Assembly: GCF_006363955.1 (NCBI RefSeq)
Contig: NZ_CP040948.1
Location: 2,418,001 to 2,482,000, forward strand
Length of the DNA stretch: 64,000 bases
Direction of reading: 5' to 3'
Origin: Methylophilus medardicus
Lineage (GTDB): Bacteria; Pseudomonadota; Gammaproteobacteria; Burkholderiales; Methylophilaceae
Below are positions 36,007 through 45,152 of the stretch, one piece after another (positions within the stretch are counted from its first letter, which is position 1; every line of letters begins with the position of its first letter). Made by a program: the position numbers and the translations under genes. The notes under the pieces are model-generated. The model saw only the letters and a list, made by a program, of their open reading frames with translations, was not told the origin of the DNA and searched no databases.

Positions 36007-37081
36007 TCTTTTACGCGCCTTGGGCAGCTTATCCCTTTGCTTACTGAGTGCTTGCCAACAGCCCCCTGAAGAAGTCGCCGCGCCGCGTCCGGTATGGGTG
36101 ATGTCGGTCGGCACAACACAGGCCAATGCCTCCCCAAGCTACACCGGCGAGGTGAAGTCGCGCTATGAGTCCAGCATTGGATTCCGCATCGCGGGGAAAA
36201 TTATTTCGCGCGCGGTCAATGTTGGCGACTTGGTCAAAAAAGGCCAGCGCATCGCGCAGCTAGACCCGAATGACACCCGTCTGAATGCGCTGGCAGCAGG
36301 CGCTGAAGTACAAACAGCACAAGCAAACCTAACACTGGCTCAGTCAGAACTGGCGCGTCGTGAGCAGTTATATAGCCAAAGATTTATTTCAAAATCGGCA
36401 CTGGATAGCTACGAAACGCAAGTCAAAACGGCCCAAGCACGCTTGGCACAAACCCAATCACAAGCGGCGATCAGCCAACACCAAACGGCTTACACGCAAC
36501 TACTGGCCGACCGCGCTGGCGTAATAGGAATGATTCAGGCGGAACCCGGACAAGTGGTGGCGGCGGGACAAACCATCGCACAAATCTATGATTTAAAAAC
36601 GCTGGAGATTTTGATTGCAGTGCCTGAAGCACGCATCGGTAACCTTCATGTAGGCGACAGCGCGACTATTACATTGAATGAAGTGGCGCAGACTTTTGAA
36701 GGCCGTATCCGAGAAATCGCCCCGGCCGCCAATAGCCAAACCCATGCGTTTGATCTGCGTATTCAACTGCTATCGACCGATCCGCTGATTAAACCAGGCA
36801 TGACTGCCGAGGTGCGCTTGAAAGCGACCGATGCCACGCAAAGGTTGATTGTTCCGATGACTGCAGTGACGCGCCACGGCGACAAGGCGGGTGTATGGGT
36901 GATTGACGCAAAACAACAAGCGCATGCGCGCACCGTGACCATCGGGCCATTGAGTGAACAGGGGGTCGAGATTACCAGCGGTTTGCAGCCTGGCGAAACC
37001 ATTGCCACCATCGGCGTACACGCGTTGACCGAAGGCATGCCAGTGCAAGCCATTCAGCCCAGCCCAGAGGTATTACGCTGA
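35999..37081 (+). CDS. RND efflux periplasmic adaptor lipoprotein
   Basis: A 360-residue membrane-fusion protein. The signal peptide ends in a lipobox (LLSACQQ, Cys19), then come a barrel-sandwich hybrid (about 55-75 and 165-200), a coiled-coil hairpin between them (about 95-160, with AQANLTLAQSELARREQLY), and beta-barrel and membrane-proximal domains. It links the inner-membrane pump with an outer-membrane channel. It overlaps both the repressor and the permease gene (TGATG). No dedicated outer-membrane channel is in the operon; the TolC-like gene at 40.9 kb could serve. Confidence 0.93.
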   Translation: MNNLLRALGSLSLCLLSACQQPPEEVAAPRPVWVMSVGTTQANASPSYTGEVKSRYESSIGFRIAGKIISRAVNVGDLVKKGQRIAQLDPNDTRLNALAAGAEVQTAQANLTLAQSELARREQLYSQRFISKSALDSYETQVKTAQARLAQTQSQAAISQHQTAYTQLLADRAGVIGMIQAEPGQVVAAGQTIAQIYDLKTLEILIAVPEARIGNLHVGDSATITLNEVAQTFEGRIREIAPAANSQTHAFDLRIQLLSTDPLIKPGMTAEVRLKATDATQRLIVPMTAVTRHGDKAGVWVIDAKQQAHARTVTIGPLSEQGVEITSGLQPGETIATIGVHALTEGMPVQAIQPSPEVLR

Positions 37082-40000
37082 TGCATGCCCCAGACCCTAC
37101 CGAGCAGTCGACGTTGTCGCATTTTAATCTGTCGACCTGGGCGCTGAAAAATCAGGCACTGGTGTTGTATTTCATTCTATTGACCCTGGTGGGCGGTATT
37201 TTCGCCTATACCCACCTCGGCCAATCGGAAGACCCACCGTTTACCTTTAAAGTCATGCTGATACGCAGCAGTTGGCCCGGTGCATCCGCGCAAGAAGTTG
37301 AACAGCAAATTACTGACAAGATTGAGAAAAAACTACAGGAAATCCCGTCTATCGACTACACCAGTAGCTACTCTCGGCCGGGGGAATCTGTGGTGTTTAT
37401 CGTCATCCGCGATAATACGTTCTCAGAGAAAATTCCTGAGTTGTGGTACCAAGTACGCAAAAAGATTGGTGATATTCGGCATACCTTCCCCAGCGATTTG
37501 CAGAGCCTCACCTTTAACGATGAATTTAGTGATGTGTATGGCAGCCTGTATGCCATCACCGCAGATGGCATGAATCCGCAGCAATTGAAACGACAAGCCG
37601 AGTGGGTTCGTGCTCGCCTGCTCAAGCTAGCCGATGTAGAAAAAGTTGACCTCTTTGGTGAGCAGCCACAAAAAATCATCATCGAAATCTCCAACCAAAA
37701 ACTGACCTCACTGGGTATCACCCCTGCGCAATTGGCGCAGTTATTGCAGCAACAAAACAAAGTCATTGGGGCTGGCACTTTCGATGCAGGCCCTGAAAGA
37801 GTCAGGCTTGATGTAAGTGGTCGCTTACAAACGCTAGAGGATTTACAGCAATTGCCTATTCGTGCAGGCAATCAAAACCTGACCTTGGGCGAGATCGCCA
37901 CCATTAAACGTGGATACGCTCAACCGCCTGCGCAGCGTATTCGCTTTAACGGCACACCTACCTTATTAATCGGGGTCAGCATGCAACAGGGCGGTGATGT
38001 GATTGCCTTGGGCAAGGCCATGCAACAGACCATCAGCAGCGCACAACAGCAGTTGCCGATTGGGGTGCAATTGCAATTAGTGACCTCACAACCAGAGATC
38101 GTGCAGCATTCCGTGCATGATTTTGTGCGCTCACTCACTGAAGCATTGATTATCGTGCTGGCAGTGAGCCTGTTGTCACTCGGCTGGCGCACTGGCATTG
38201 TAGTGGCCGTCGCGATTCCGATTGTGTTGGCAGGGACGTTTTTGGTCATGGATTGGCTGGATATTGGCCTACACAAAATTTCATTGGGGGCTTTGATTCT
38301 GGCACTGGGCCTGTTGGTCGATGATGCCATTATCGCGGTTGAAATGATGGCCGCAAAAATGGAGCAAGGTTGGGATCGGATGCAAGCCGCTTCGTTTGCC
38401 TACACGTCAACCGCCATGCCAATGCTCACCGGCACCTTGGTGACTGTCGCTGGATTTTTGCCAATTGCCACGGCCGTCTCCTCCACTGGCGAATACACGC
38501 GCTCCATCTTTCAGGTGTCTGCCATCGCGCTCAGCTTGTCGTGGATTGCCGCCGTCATTGTGGTTCCATTTTTAGGGTATCACTTATTACCTAAACCCAG
38601 CGCGCATGCGACCGAAGCAAGCACTCACCCGCAGGCTGCGCTCTACCAAACGCCATTTTATCTGCGCTTAAACCGGGTGGTTGATTGGTGCGTGCGTCAC
38701 AAAGGCATGGTGATCTTGGCCACCCTTGTGCTGTTTGCGCTGGCGATGCTCAGCTTTAGCAAAGTGCAACAACAGTTTTTCCCTGACTCGACCCGACAAG
38801 AGATTGTCGTGGACTTACGCTTGGCTGAAAACGCCAGCGATCAGGCGACCGATGCGGCCGTGCGTCAGCTTGAAGCGTGGCTGCAAGGTTGGCAACAAAA
38901 GCATGGCAAATTGCAAAATGTGGTGGCGTACATTGGCTCAGGTGCGCCACGATACTACTTGCCACTGGATGTGCAACTCCCGCACCGTGCCTTTGGTCAG
39001 CTGGTTATATTAACCAATAGCCTCGCCCAGCGCGAAGCCCTACGTAACGACCTACTCATCTTATTTGAGCACGATTTTCCACAACTGCGCGCATCTGTGT
39101 TGCGACTAGAGAATGGACCACCGGTCGGGTTTCCCGTGCAGTTCAGGGTAGACGGGCAAGATTTACAGGCGATTAGAAGCGTCGCGCATCAGATTGCAGA
39201 GACCATGCAGGCCAACCCACATTTGCGCAACGTGCAATTGGGTTGGGAGGAGCCAAGTAAAGTCGTGCATATTGATATCGACCAACACAAAGCCCGCTTA
39301 CTCGGTGTCAACTCACCCGACATTGCGCAACTGTTAAACACGCAATATTTTGAGCAAGTGGTCAGTGAGTTTAGAGAAGGTAACGAGCGCATAGACCTAG
39401 TGATGCGCAGCCCAAGTGAGGCGCACGCGGAGCTCTCTGCGCTGGCGCAACTGACCGTATTGAGCCAGCGTGGAGAACGTGTACCCCTGGCGCAAATTGC
39501 CAATATTTACCACGGCTTTGAAGAAGGCGTGATCTGGCGGCGCAATCGCGTGCCGTCCCTCACGGTACGCGCGCATTTACGTGGCAACATGCAAGCGCCT
39601 GTCGTGTCCGCCCAAGTGCAACAAGCGATCACGCCCATTTTGCAACACTTACCGCGTGGGGTCACGGTGGAAACCGGTGGCGCGATTGAAGAGGCCGCTA
39701 AAGGCGCCAAATCAGTGGCGAAAGGGGTTCCGCTGTTTTTTGCCGCGGTGTTTACTTTGTTGATGTTGCAACTGCGCAGTATTTCAAACGTGCTGCTGGT
39801 GGTGCTGACTGCCCCACTCGGCATGATCGGTATTACCTTTGCGTTGCTGCTGTTTAATATGCCGTTTGGCTTTGTCGCCATGTTAGGCAGCATTGCGCTC
39901 TCGGGCATGATCATGCGCAACTCTGTGATCCTGGTCGACCAGATTAAGCAGGATATTGCCGAAGGGGCCTCATTGGAGGAGGCCGTCGTGCACTCAACCG

Positions 40001-40215
40001 TGCGTCGCTTTCGCCCAATCGTGCTGACTGCTGCCGCGGCCATTTTGGCGATGATACCGCTCACGCGCAGCGTGTTTTTTGGGCCGATGGCAGTGGCGAT
40101 TATGGGCGGGCTGGCCGCCGCCACAGTGCTCACTATTTTGTTTGTGCCGGCACTCTATACTTTCTGGGCAGGATTCACCACCAGAGCCATGCAATCACGA
40201 CGCAATAAACTATAA
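37081..40215 (+). CDS. RND multidrug efflux permease
   Basis: A 1044-residue inner-membrane proton-driven pump of the AcrB/MexW-like RND group, with two blocks of six spans and two large periplasmic loops. Useful marks are the N-terminal YFILLTLVGGIFAYTHLGQ, the first-repeat LALGLLVDDAIIAVE with the proton-relay Asp pair, and the second-repeat FGFVAMLGSIALSGMIMRN. The length is that of the drug and organic-compound pumps, not the metal pumps. Substrate cannot be read from the sequence. It ends 37 bases before pcm. Confidence 0.94.
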   Translation: MHAPDPTEQSTLSHFNLSTWALKNQALVLYFILLTLVGGIFAYTHLGQSEDPPFTFKVMLIRSSWPGASAQEVEQQITDKIEKKLQEIPSIDYTSSYSRPGESVVFIVIRDNTFSEKIPELWYQVRKKIGDIRHTFPSDLQSLTFNDEFSDVYGSLYAITADGMNPQQLKRQAEWVRARLLKLADVEKVDLFGEQPQKIIIEISNQKLTSLGITPAQLAQLLQQQNKVIGAGTFDAGPERVRLDVSGRLQTLEDLQQLPIRAGNQNLTLGEIATIKRGYAQPPAQRIRFNGTPTLLIGVSMQQGGDVIALGKAMQQTISSAQQQLPIGVQLQLVTSQPEIVQHSVHDFVRSLTEALIIVLAVSLLSLGWRTGIVVAVAIPIVLAGTFLVMDWLDIGLHKISLGALILALGLLVDDAIIAVEMMAAKMEQGWDRMQAASFAYTSTAMPMLTGTLVTVAGFLPIATAVSSTGEYTRSIFQVSAIALSLSWIAAVIVVPFLGYHLLPKPSAHATEASTHPQAALYQTPFYLRLNRVVDWCVRHKGMVILATLVLFALAMLSFSKVQQQFFPDSTRQEIVVDLRLAENASDQATDAAVRQLEAWLQGWQQKHGKLQNVVAYIGSGAPRYYLPLDVQLPHRAFGQLVILTNSLAQREALRNDLLILFEHDFPQLRASVLRLENGPPVGFPVQFRVDGQDLQAIRSVAHQIAETMQANPHLRNVQLGWEEPSKVVHIDIDQHKARLLGVNSPDIAQLLNTQYFEQVVSEFREGNERIDLVMRSPSEAHAELSALAQLTVLSQRGERVPLAQIANIYHGFEEGVIWRRNRVPSLTVRAHLRGNMQAPVVSAQVQQAITPILQHLPRGVTVETGGAIEEAAKGAKSVAKGVPLFFAAVFTLLMLQLRSISNVLLVVLTAPLGMIGITFALLLFNMPFGFVAMLGSIALSGMIMRNSVILVDQIKQDIAEGASLEEAVVHSTVRRFRPIVLTAAAAILAMIPLTRSVFFGPMAVAIMGGLAAATVLTILFVPALYTFWAGFTTRAMQSRRNKL

Positions 40216-40252
40216 TACGGCATACTTATCAACGCATATTGGGATTCAAGAC

Positions 40253-40909
40253 ATGACAGATCAGGCAACCGCACGTTTTAACATGATTGAGCAACAGATC
40301 CGCACCTGGGAGGTGTTGGACCCGCAAGTGCTCGCCACCCTAAACAATATGCCACGTGAAGACTTTGTCCCTGAGGCTTACCGTGGATTGGCGTTTGCTG
40401 ATATTGAAATTCCGTTAGCAGAGGGACAACAAATGTTGAGCCCTAAAATTGAAGGCCGCTTTTTACAAGCCGTGCAGTTGCAACCCACCGACAAAGCCTT
40501 GCTGATTGGTGCCGGCAGTGGCTATCTGGCCGCTTTAATGGCGCAGCACTGTGCACAAGTCACCGCGCTCGAGATTTTCCCTGCATTGTGCGTGCAAGCA
40601 ACCGCAGCGTTGGCCGCTCACGGCATTCAGAATGTACAAGTGATCGAAGCCGACGGCCACGATGGCTTTGCCTCACAATCGCCCTACGACGTCATTGTGT
40701 TTGCGGCATCCAGCCCGGTCGAGCCTGAAGGCGTGCGCTATCAACTGAGTATCGGTGGTCGAATGCTAATCGTACTGGGGCAGGCACCAGTCATGCAAGC
40801 CACCTTGATTCAACGTCTGGCTGAGCATAGCTATAAACAAGATGTGCTGTTTGAAACCAGCCTGGCAGAAATGCAATATGCACCGCAAGCGCAGGCATTT
40901 ACATTTTAA
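40253..40909 (+). CDS. pcm: Protein-L-isoaspartate O-methyltransferase
   Basis: Pcm methylates isoaspartyl residues in damaged proteins with S-adenosylmethionine, starting repair. The ATG at 40253 gives 218 residues. The SAM-binding core shows ALLIGAGSGYLAALMA (motif I with Gly-x-Gly-x-Gly replaced by GAGSGY) and QVTALEIFPALC; MLSPKIEGRFLQAV precedes it. The motif is slightly degenerate compared with GTGSGYQ, and the usual active-site TISQP appears as MLSPK, so it may belong to the divergent Pcm-like group. A longer frame from 40079 overlaps the RND gene and is not used. The TolC-like gene follows after 13 bases. Confidence 0.85.
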   Translation: MTDQATARFNMIEQQIRTWEVLDPQVLATLNNMPREDFVPEAYRGLAFADIEIPLAEGQQMLSPKIEGRFLQAVQLQPTDKALLIGAGSGYLAALMAQHCAQVTALEIFPALCVQATAALAAHGIQNVQVIEADGHDGFASQSPYDVIVFAASSPVEPEGVRYQLSIGGRMLIVLGQAPVMQATLIQRLAEHSYKQDVLFETSLAEMQYAPQAQAFTF

Positions 40910-40922
40910 GCGACACTTGCCC

Positions 40923-42269
40923 ATGCTGAGATCGATCACCTCGCGTTGGGCTCTGCTGCTGAGTAGCCTTTGGCTCGCATCAGCAGCCATTGCAGCGCCG
41001 CAAAGCTTGCTCGATATTTATATGCAAGCAAAACAAAACGACCCGCAACTGGCGGCTGCGGGTCATGGCAATCTGGCGGCAGAAGAGCTGATTGAGCAAG
41101 CCAAGGCCGGTTATCGCCCCAGCCTTGCGCTAAATGCTAGCGCCAACGCGAACCACACCGACCTCAAATACAATACCAAAAATGTACCGTTGCCAGCTGG
41201 CGCCAATGCCTTTGAAGGTTATGCCGCGAGACTGGAGGCGCGCCAGCCTATTTATCGCAAAGAAAATCTGGAGCGCATTGATCTAAGCAAAGTGCAGGTC
41301 AGCATCGCGGATAAACAACTGCACCTCACGCAACAGCAACTCATGCTACGCACCACGCAAGCGTACTTTGAGGTTTTGCAGGCGCAGGATCGCTTGGCAT
41401 TGCTCGGCGCTCAAAAACAAGCCATTCATGCGCAGTTGCAGCAAGCCAACGTCAGCTTTGATGCGGGCATTAGCACCATCACAGATGTGCGTGAAGCACA
41501 GGCCCGGTATGACCTGCTGCTCGCGCAGGAAATCGCCGCACAAAACGAGCAAGCCGTCGCAAATCATAGCCTGCAAGCCATTATTGGTAAGCAAGCAGAC
41601 ACGCTCGCACAAGTGCGCGAAGACCTGCAAATTCTGCCTGCGTTAAAGCCCATGCAAGACTGGCAAGATGTGACCGCGGCCAGCAACCTCACCCTGCAGA
41701 TACAAGCAGCACAAGTTGAAATCAACGAACGCAATATTGCAATCGCACAGTCGGGGCATTATCCGACCTTAGATGCGGTGGCGAGCTACACAGATAGCCA
41801 TTACAACGGCAGCCAAAACCGATTTGGCACGGATCTGCAAAATGCCGTTATCGGTGTCGAAGTCAGCCTGCCGCTCTACCAAGGCGGTGCGGTCGAGTCT
41901 CGGATCAGGCAAGCTGCCTACCAAAAACAACAAGCGCAGGATGAACTGGAAAATATTCGCCGCCAAACCACGCTGGAAACCCAGCGCGCCTATCTTGGCC
42001 TCAGCAGTAGCATGGCACAAATCAAGGCCTTCGAACAATCGCTGCAAAGTAGCCAGAGCCAGCTCGACGCCACCCAAACGGGTTACGAAGTCGGCATACG
42101 CACCAGCGTAGACCTACTCAATGCGAGGCAACAATACTACAGTGCCAAACGCGATTTATTACAGGCACGCTATACCTACTTAGTGAATATCATTCGCTTA
42201 AAAACTGCCAGCGGCATGATTAATGAAGCCGACTTGCAAGACATAGACCAACAACTGGTAAAAAAATAG
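40923..42269 (+). CDS. TolC-family outer-membrane efflux protein
   Basis: A 448-residue outer-membrane channel protein. A signal peptide (about 1-24, ending SAAIA) precedes the first helical segment with the TolC signature LLDIYMQAKQNDPQL. The long amphipathic helices and a duplicated efflux domain give the alpha-barrel; VSLPLYQGG marks the second half. The start at 40923 was chosen because it begins the signal peptide. Together with pcm it forms the common pcm-tolC pair of betaproteobacteria, and it may serve the RND pump just upstream. Confidence 0.92.
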   Translation: MLRSITSRWALLLSSLWLASAAIAAPQSLLDIYMQAKQNDPQLAAAGHGNLAAEELIEQAKAGYRPSLALNASANANHTDLKYNTKNVPLPAGANAFEGYAARLEARQPIYRKENLERIDLSKVQVSIADKQLHLTQQQLMLRTTQAYFEVLQAQDRLALLGAQKQAIHAQLQQANVSFDAGISTITDVREAQARYDLLLAQEIAAQNEQAVANHSLQAIIGKQADTLAQVREDLQILPALKPMQDWQDVTAASNLTLQIQAAQVEINERNIAIAQSGHYPTLDAVASYTDSHYNGSQNRFGTDLQNAVIGVEVSLPLYQGGAVESRIRQAAYQKQQAQDELENIRRQTTLETQRAYLGLSSSMAQIKAFEQSLQSSQSQLDATQTGYEVGIRTSVDLLNARQQYYSAKRDLLQARYTYLVNIIRLKTASGMINEADLQDIDQQLVKK

Positions 42270-42287
42270 TCCGGGGAAACGCCCACC

Positions 42288-42842
42288 ATGAAACAGCGCA
42301 CCGCCACCACCGACGCTTTATGGATGCTCATTGATGTGCAAAGTCGCTTGTGTTCTGCCATGCCAGAAGCCAACATGGCCGCCGTCATCGCCAATATCCA
42401 GCGCCTCATTCAAGGCGCAAAACTACTCGAAATCCCGCTCTGGGTCACCGAACAATACCCAGAAAAACTAGGTGAGACCTTGCCTGCACTGCAAACCTTG
42501 TTGCCCGTCTACACACCTCGCATCAGCAAACTGGCCTTTTCAGCCTGGCACGAACCCGCCCTGCAAGAGTCCTCTGTCAGCGTCGCCCCGCAAGTGGTGC
42601 TGTTTGGCCTCGAAACCCATATCTGCGTCCTGCAAACCGCCCTCGATGCGCTGACTGAAGGCAAACAGGTGTTTGTGGTGGAAGACGCCGTGATTTCACG
42701 CAATCCGGCTAATCGCAGCAACGCCATTGAAAGAATGCGTGATGCGGGCTGCATTATTACCAATACAGAATCTATACTGTTTGAGCCTATGCAAGGCGCG
42801 ACGCACCCGCAGTTTAAGGCGATTTCGGGGCTAATTCGTTAG
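42288..42842 (+). CDS. Isochorismatase-like cysteine hydrolase
   Basis: A 184-residue isochorismatase-fold hydrolase. The catalytic set is visible as Asp16 (MLIDVQSRL), a Lys in TPRISKLAFSAW, and the Cys in ETHICVLQTALDAL. Relatives include nicotinamidases, carbamoyl hydrolases and proteins of unknown substrate (YcaC group). It lies 18 bases after the TolC-like gene in the same direction and is probably the last gene of the pcm-tolC transcript. Nothing indicates a specific substrate. Confidence 0.85.
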   Translation: MKQRTATTDALWMLIDVQSRLCSAMPEANMAAVIANIQRLIQGAKLLEIPLWVTEQYPEKLGETLPALQTLLPVYTPRISKLAFSAWHEPALQESSVSVAPQVVLFGLETHICVLQTALDALTEGKQVFVVEDAVISRNPANRSNAIERMRDAGCIITNTESILFEPMQGATHPQFKAISGLIR

Positions 42843-42947
42843 TGCCCGACAGCGTATTCTTCAATAACGCTTTGATAATCGGACATTGTATAAATGGCTT
42901 TCAAGCCGAAGTTTCTACCCAGTCGACTTCATGGTTAATCCAGTACG

Positions 42948-44993
42948 CTAAAACTGATAGGTGAGTGTAAGGCGTGCGGCTCTGGGCTCTACGGGGTGAA
43001 AGTGGATATCGTTTACGGGTGCAGCTTCTCCGCGCTGTTGTGATTCGTAGTAATAGTCGATATCGCTGGCTTTGCGGTCAAACAGGTTAAATACATCTAG
43101 GGTGAGCGTGGTGCGTGGGTTGTAGCGATAGCCAACGCGCGCGTAGGTGAGGAAGGTGGCGTTTGAGCGCACTGAATTATCTTCAATGAGCGGCCTAGGC
43201 CCAAAGTAGCGTAACTGCACACTGCCAAACCAATTACCCCAGTGGGTGACTGTGGCGCCAAGTGAGGCCACTTTATTGATAGCGCCGGGGATATATTGTC
43301 CAGCAAGGTCTCTTTGCGTGAAGCGTGCTTTTGAGAGTGCGAGATCCATGTCCAGCAGCAGCCAGTCATTCACCACATAATGGTTATTCCACTCCAACCC
43401 ATAGCGTCTACTCGCCCGGCTGGGTTGAGTCTCTCCGGCGTCGCCGACAAAGACCAGTTCAGAATCAATATCCAATTGCCAAAGCGCAAGCGAGCTTTGC
43501 AGCCCGGGAATCCATTCACTGCGGATGCCAACTTCACTGCCCCTGGTACTCACCAACGGCGTCACTGGCGTGGCTGCGCCACCACCGGGCAACACGGTTT
43601 GCGTCGTGCCACGGGCATCGTTACTGTGAAACCCTTTGCCGAGATTGTAGAAAAACTCGGTATTAGCCCATGGCCCAAAAATAACAGAGAGTTTAGGCGA
43701 GGTGATGCCATCACGCGTGTTGCCAGAGTTACCGTTGAGACTGCTTTTGACGTCAAACTGATATCGATCATGGCGCAAGCCAGCGACGGTACGTAATTTG
43801 TCATGCCACCAGACGGTATTCTCGACGAATAACCCTGCGCTGCTTTCTTCGACCTTGTCGGATCGGATGAGGAGTAAGCGCTGCTTTTGCGCAGTGTTGT
43901 ATAGCGCAACGGGGGAGAGTTGGTCATAGCGCGTTTGAACGCCCAGCCTGTTTTCCATCGGCAACCCCGCCAATTCGCCCAGCCAAGATTTACTGAGATT
44001 CACGCCGAGCATGGTGCGCTTTTCGCGCTGGTTAAACTGGTCACCATTGACTGGGTCGTTGAGGAAGTAAGTAAAGTTGCTATAGAGGTCTAATTCGGAA
44101 CGCACGGCGCAAGCGCTCATTTGCCAGCCACCTTGCGGATCACGATGCTGTTTGTTAAATGACAGGCTGTAGCGTGATGCATCACCGCCATCGCTTGGGT
44201 CTATGGCATCAAAGCGGCCGATTTGCCCGGAACGGACGGCGCGTAGCGGAACCTGGTCGGTACTGTTCCAGCGATTTTTATAGGCCATCATGGTAAAGGT
44301 GGTGCTATCGTGTGCATCGCTTTCACTATAGCGCAACAGGCCGTTATATTTCCTCACGCCTTCGGCCACCTGCCACGGCCCATCATAATGGTTCACGTCC
44401 AAGGCATAGAGTACATGGCCGTCTGCCACAGCTACTGAGTTTGCCAGCAACATACGCTGATAATCGTAACTGCCCATGGTCAGGCTGGCGAGGCCTTGTG
44501 GCAACTGGTTGAGTAAATGCAAGCGCGCAGCGCCGGCAGAAGAAAAGTCCCCGTCTTCTGCTGAATAGGGGCCTTTTTTATAGTGGATATGGCTCACCAG
44601 CTCAGGAATCAGAAAATTCAAATCGGTGTAGCCCTGGCCATGGGCATGGGTGCGCATATTCACCGGCATGCCATCCACATAAGTGGCAAAGTCTGTGCCG
44701 TGATCAAGGTTAAAGCCGCGCAGATAAAATTGGTTTGCCTTGCCGCTGCCGCTATGCTGCGTGACGATCATGCCGGGCACAAACTCTAAAATTTCACCGA
44801 CACGTGCAATCGGCCGATGTTTGATCAGGCTGGCGTTCACTTTGCCTTCGCTGGCGGCCTCAGATGATCCAACTGCATTGTCGTAATGCGCACGGGCCGT
44901 CACCGTGTCTAACGCTAGTTCATCGCTGGCCAGACCTGACGTGCTCGCAAATAATGCAGCCATCGCCACTGCAATATTTAAATGGTTGGTCAT
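42948..44993 (-). CDS. TonB-dependent outer-membrane receptor
   Basis: A 681-residue receptor with signal peptide (about 1-22), plug (about 30-160: ARVGEILEFVPGMIVTQHSG and FYLRGFNLDHGTDFATYVDG) and 22-strand barrel ending in Phe (LTYQF). The segment MRTHAHGQGYTDLNFLIPE is His-bearing and typical of a widespread receptor group of unknown substrate; it is not clearly a siderophore or cobalamin receptor. No ABC importer or ligand enzyme lies next to it. Its start overlaps the stop of a 33-residue ORF (TAATG). No cobalamin riboswitch was recognised upstream. Confidence 0.9.
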   Translation of the reverse strand: MTNHLNIAVAMAALFASTSGLASDELALDTVTARAHYDNAVGSSEAASEGKVNASLIKHRPIARVGEILEFVPGMIVTQHSGSGKANQFYLRGFNLDHGTDFATYVDGMPVNMRTHAHGQGYTDLNFLIPELVSHIHYKKGPYSAEDGDFSSAGAARLHLLNQLPQGLASLTMGSYDYQRMLLANSVAVADGHVLYALDVNHYDGPWQVAEGVRKYNGLLRYSESDAHDSTTFTMMAYKNRWNSTDQVPLRAVRSGQIGRFDAIDPSDGGDASRYSLSFNKQHRDPQGGWQMSACAVRSELDLYSNFTYFLNDPVNGDQFNQREKRTMLGVNLSKSWLGELAGLPMENRLGVQTRYDQLSPVALYNTAQKQRLLLIRSDKVEESSAGLFVENTVWWHDKLRTVAGLRHDRYQFDVKSSLNGNSGNTRDGITSPKLSVIFGPWANTEFFYNLGKGFHSNDARGTTQTVLPGGGAATPVTPLVSTRGSEVGIRSEWIPGLQSSLALWQLDIDSELVFVGDAGETQPSRASRRYGLEWNNHYVVNDWLLLDMDLALSKARFTQRDLAGQYIPGAINKVASLGATVTHWGNWFGSVQLRYFGPRPLIEDNSVRSNATFLTYARVGYRYNPRTTLTLDVFNLFDRKASDIDYYYESQQRGEAAPVNDIHFHPVEPRAARLTLTYQF

Positions 44994-45094
44994 TACTTTC
45001 GTATCCCTATACCTATGTTTTTTTGTCGTGATTCATGCAAGCGCATTATCAGGTAAGCAATCCCGGCAAACCATACGCATATTGACGCAAACAT
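44993..45094 (-). CDS. Possible tiny membrane protein upstream of a TonB receptor
   Basis: A 33-residue frame beginning MFASICVWFAGIAYLIM, a single membrane span, and ending in a basic tail (HESRQKNIGIGIRK). Its stop codon overlaps the start of the TonB receptor (TAATG), the layout of translational coupling. There is no clear ribosome-binding site before its ATG, and the pnp terminator lies 18 bases upstream. Not recognised. It may be a real small protein, a coupling leader peptide, or chance. Confidence 0.35.
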   Translation of the reverse strand: MFASICVWFAGIAYLIMRLHESRQKNIGIGIRK

Positions 45095-45111
45095 AAACAG
45101 CTTGAAAACGC

Positions 45112-45139
45112 AAAAAAGCCCGCTTGCGCGGGCTTTTTT
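45112..45139. terminator. pnp terminator (bidirectional)
   Basis: AAAAAAGCCCGC (45112-45123) and GCGGGCTTTTTT (45128-45139) pair perfectly around a 4-base loop, 14 bases after the pnp stop on the minus strand. Confidence 0.9.
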
Positions 45140-45152
45140 ACTCCCTGTTAGC

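Noticed and set aside
40079-40252. N-terminal extension of pcm into the RND permease gene
   Set aside because: It overlaps coding sequence in another frame; the pcm family start is the ATG at 40253.
44994-45110. Cobalamin riboswitch ahead of the TonB receptor
   Set aside because: The gap is too short and lacks the B12-box; the pnp terminator occupies most of it.
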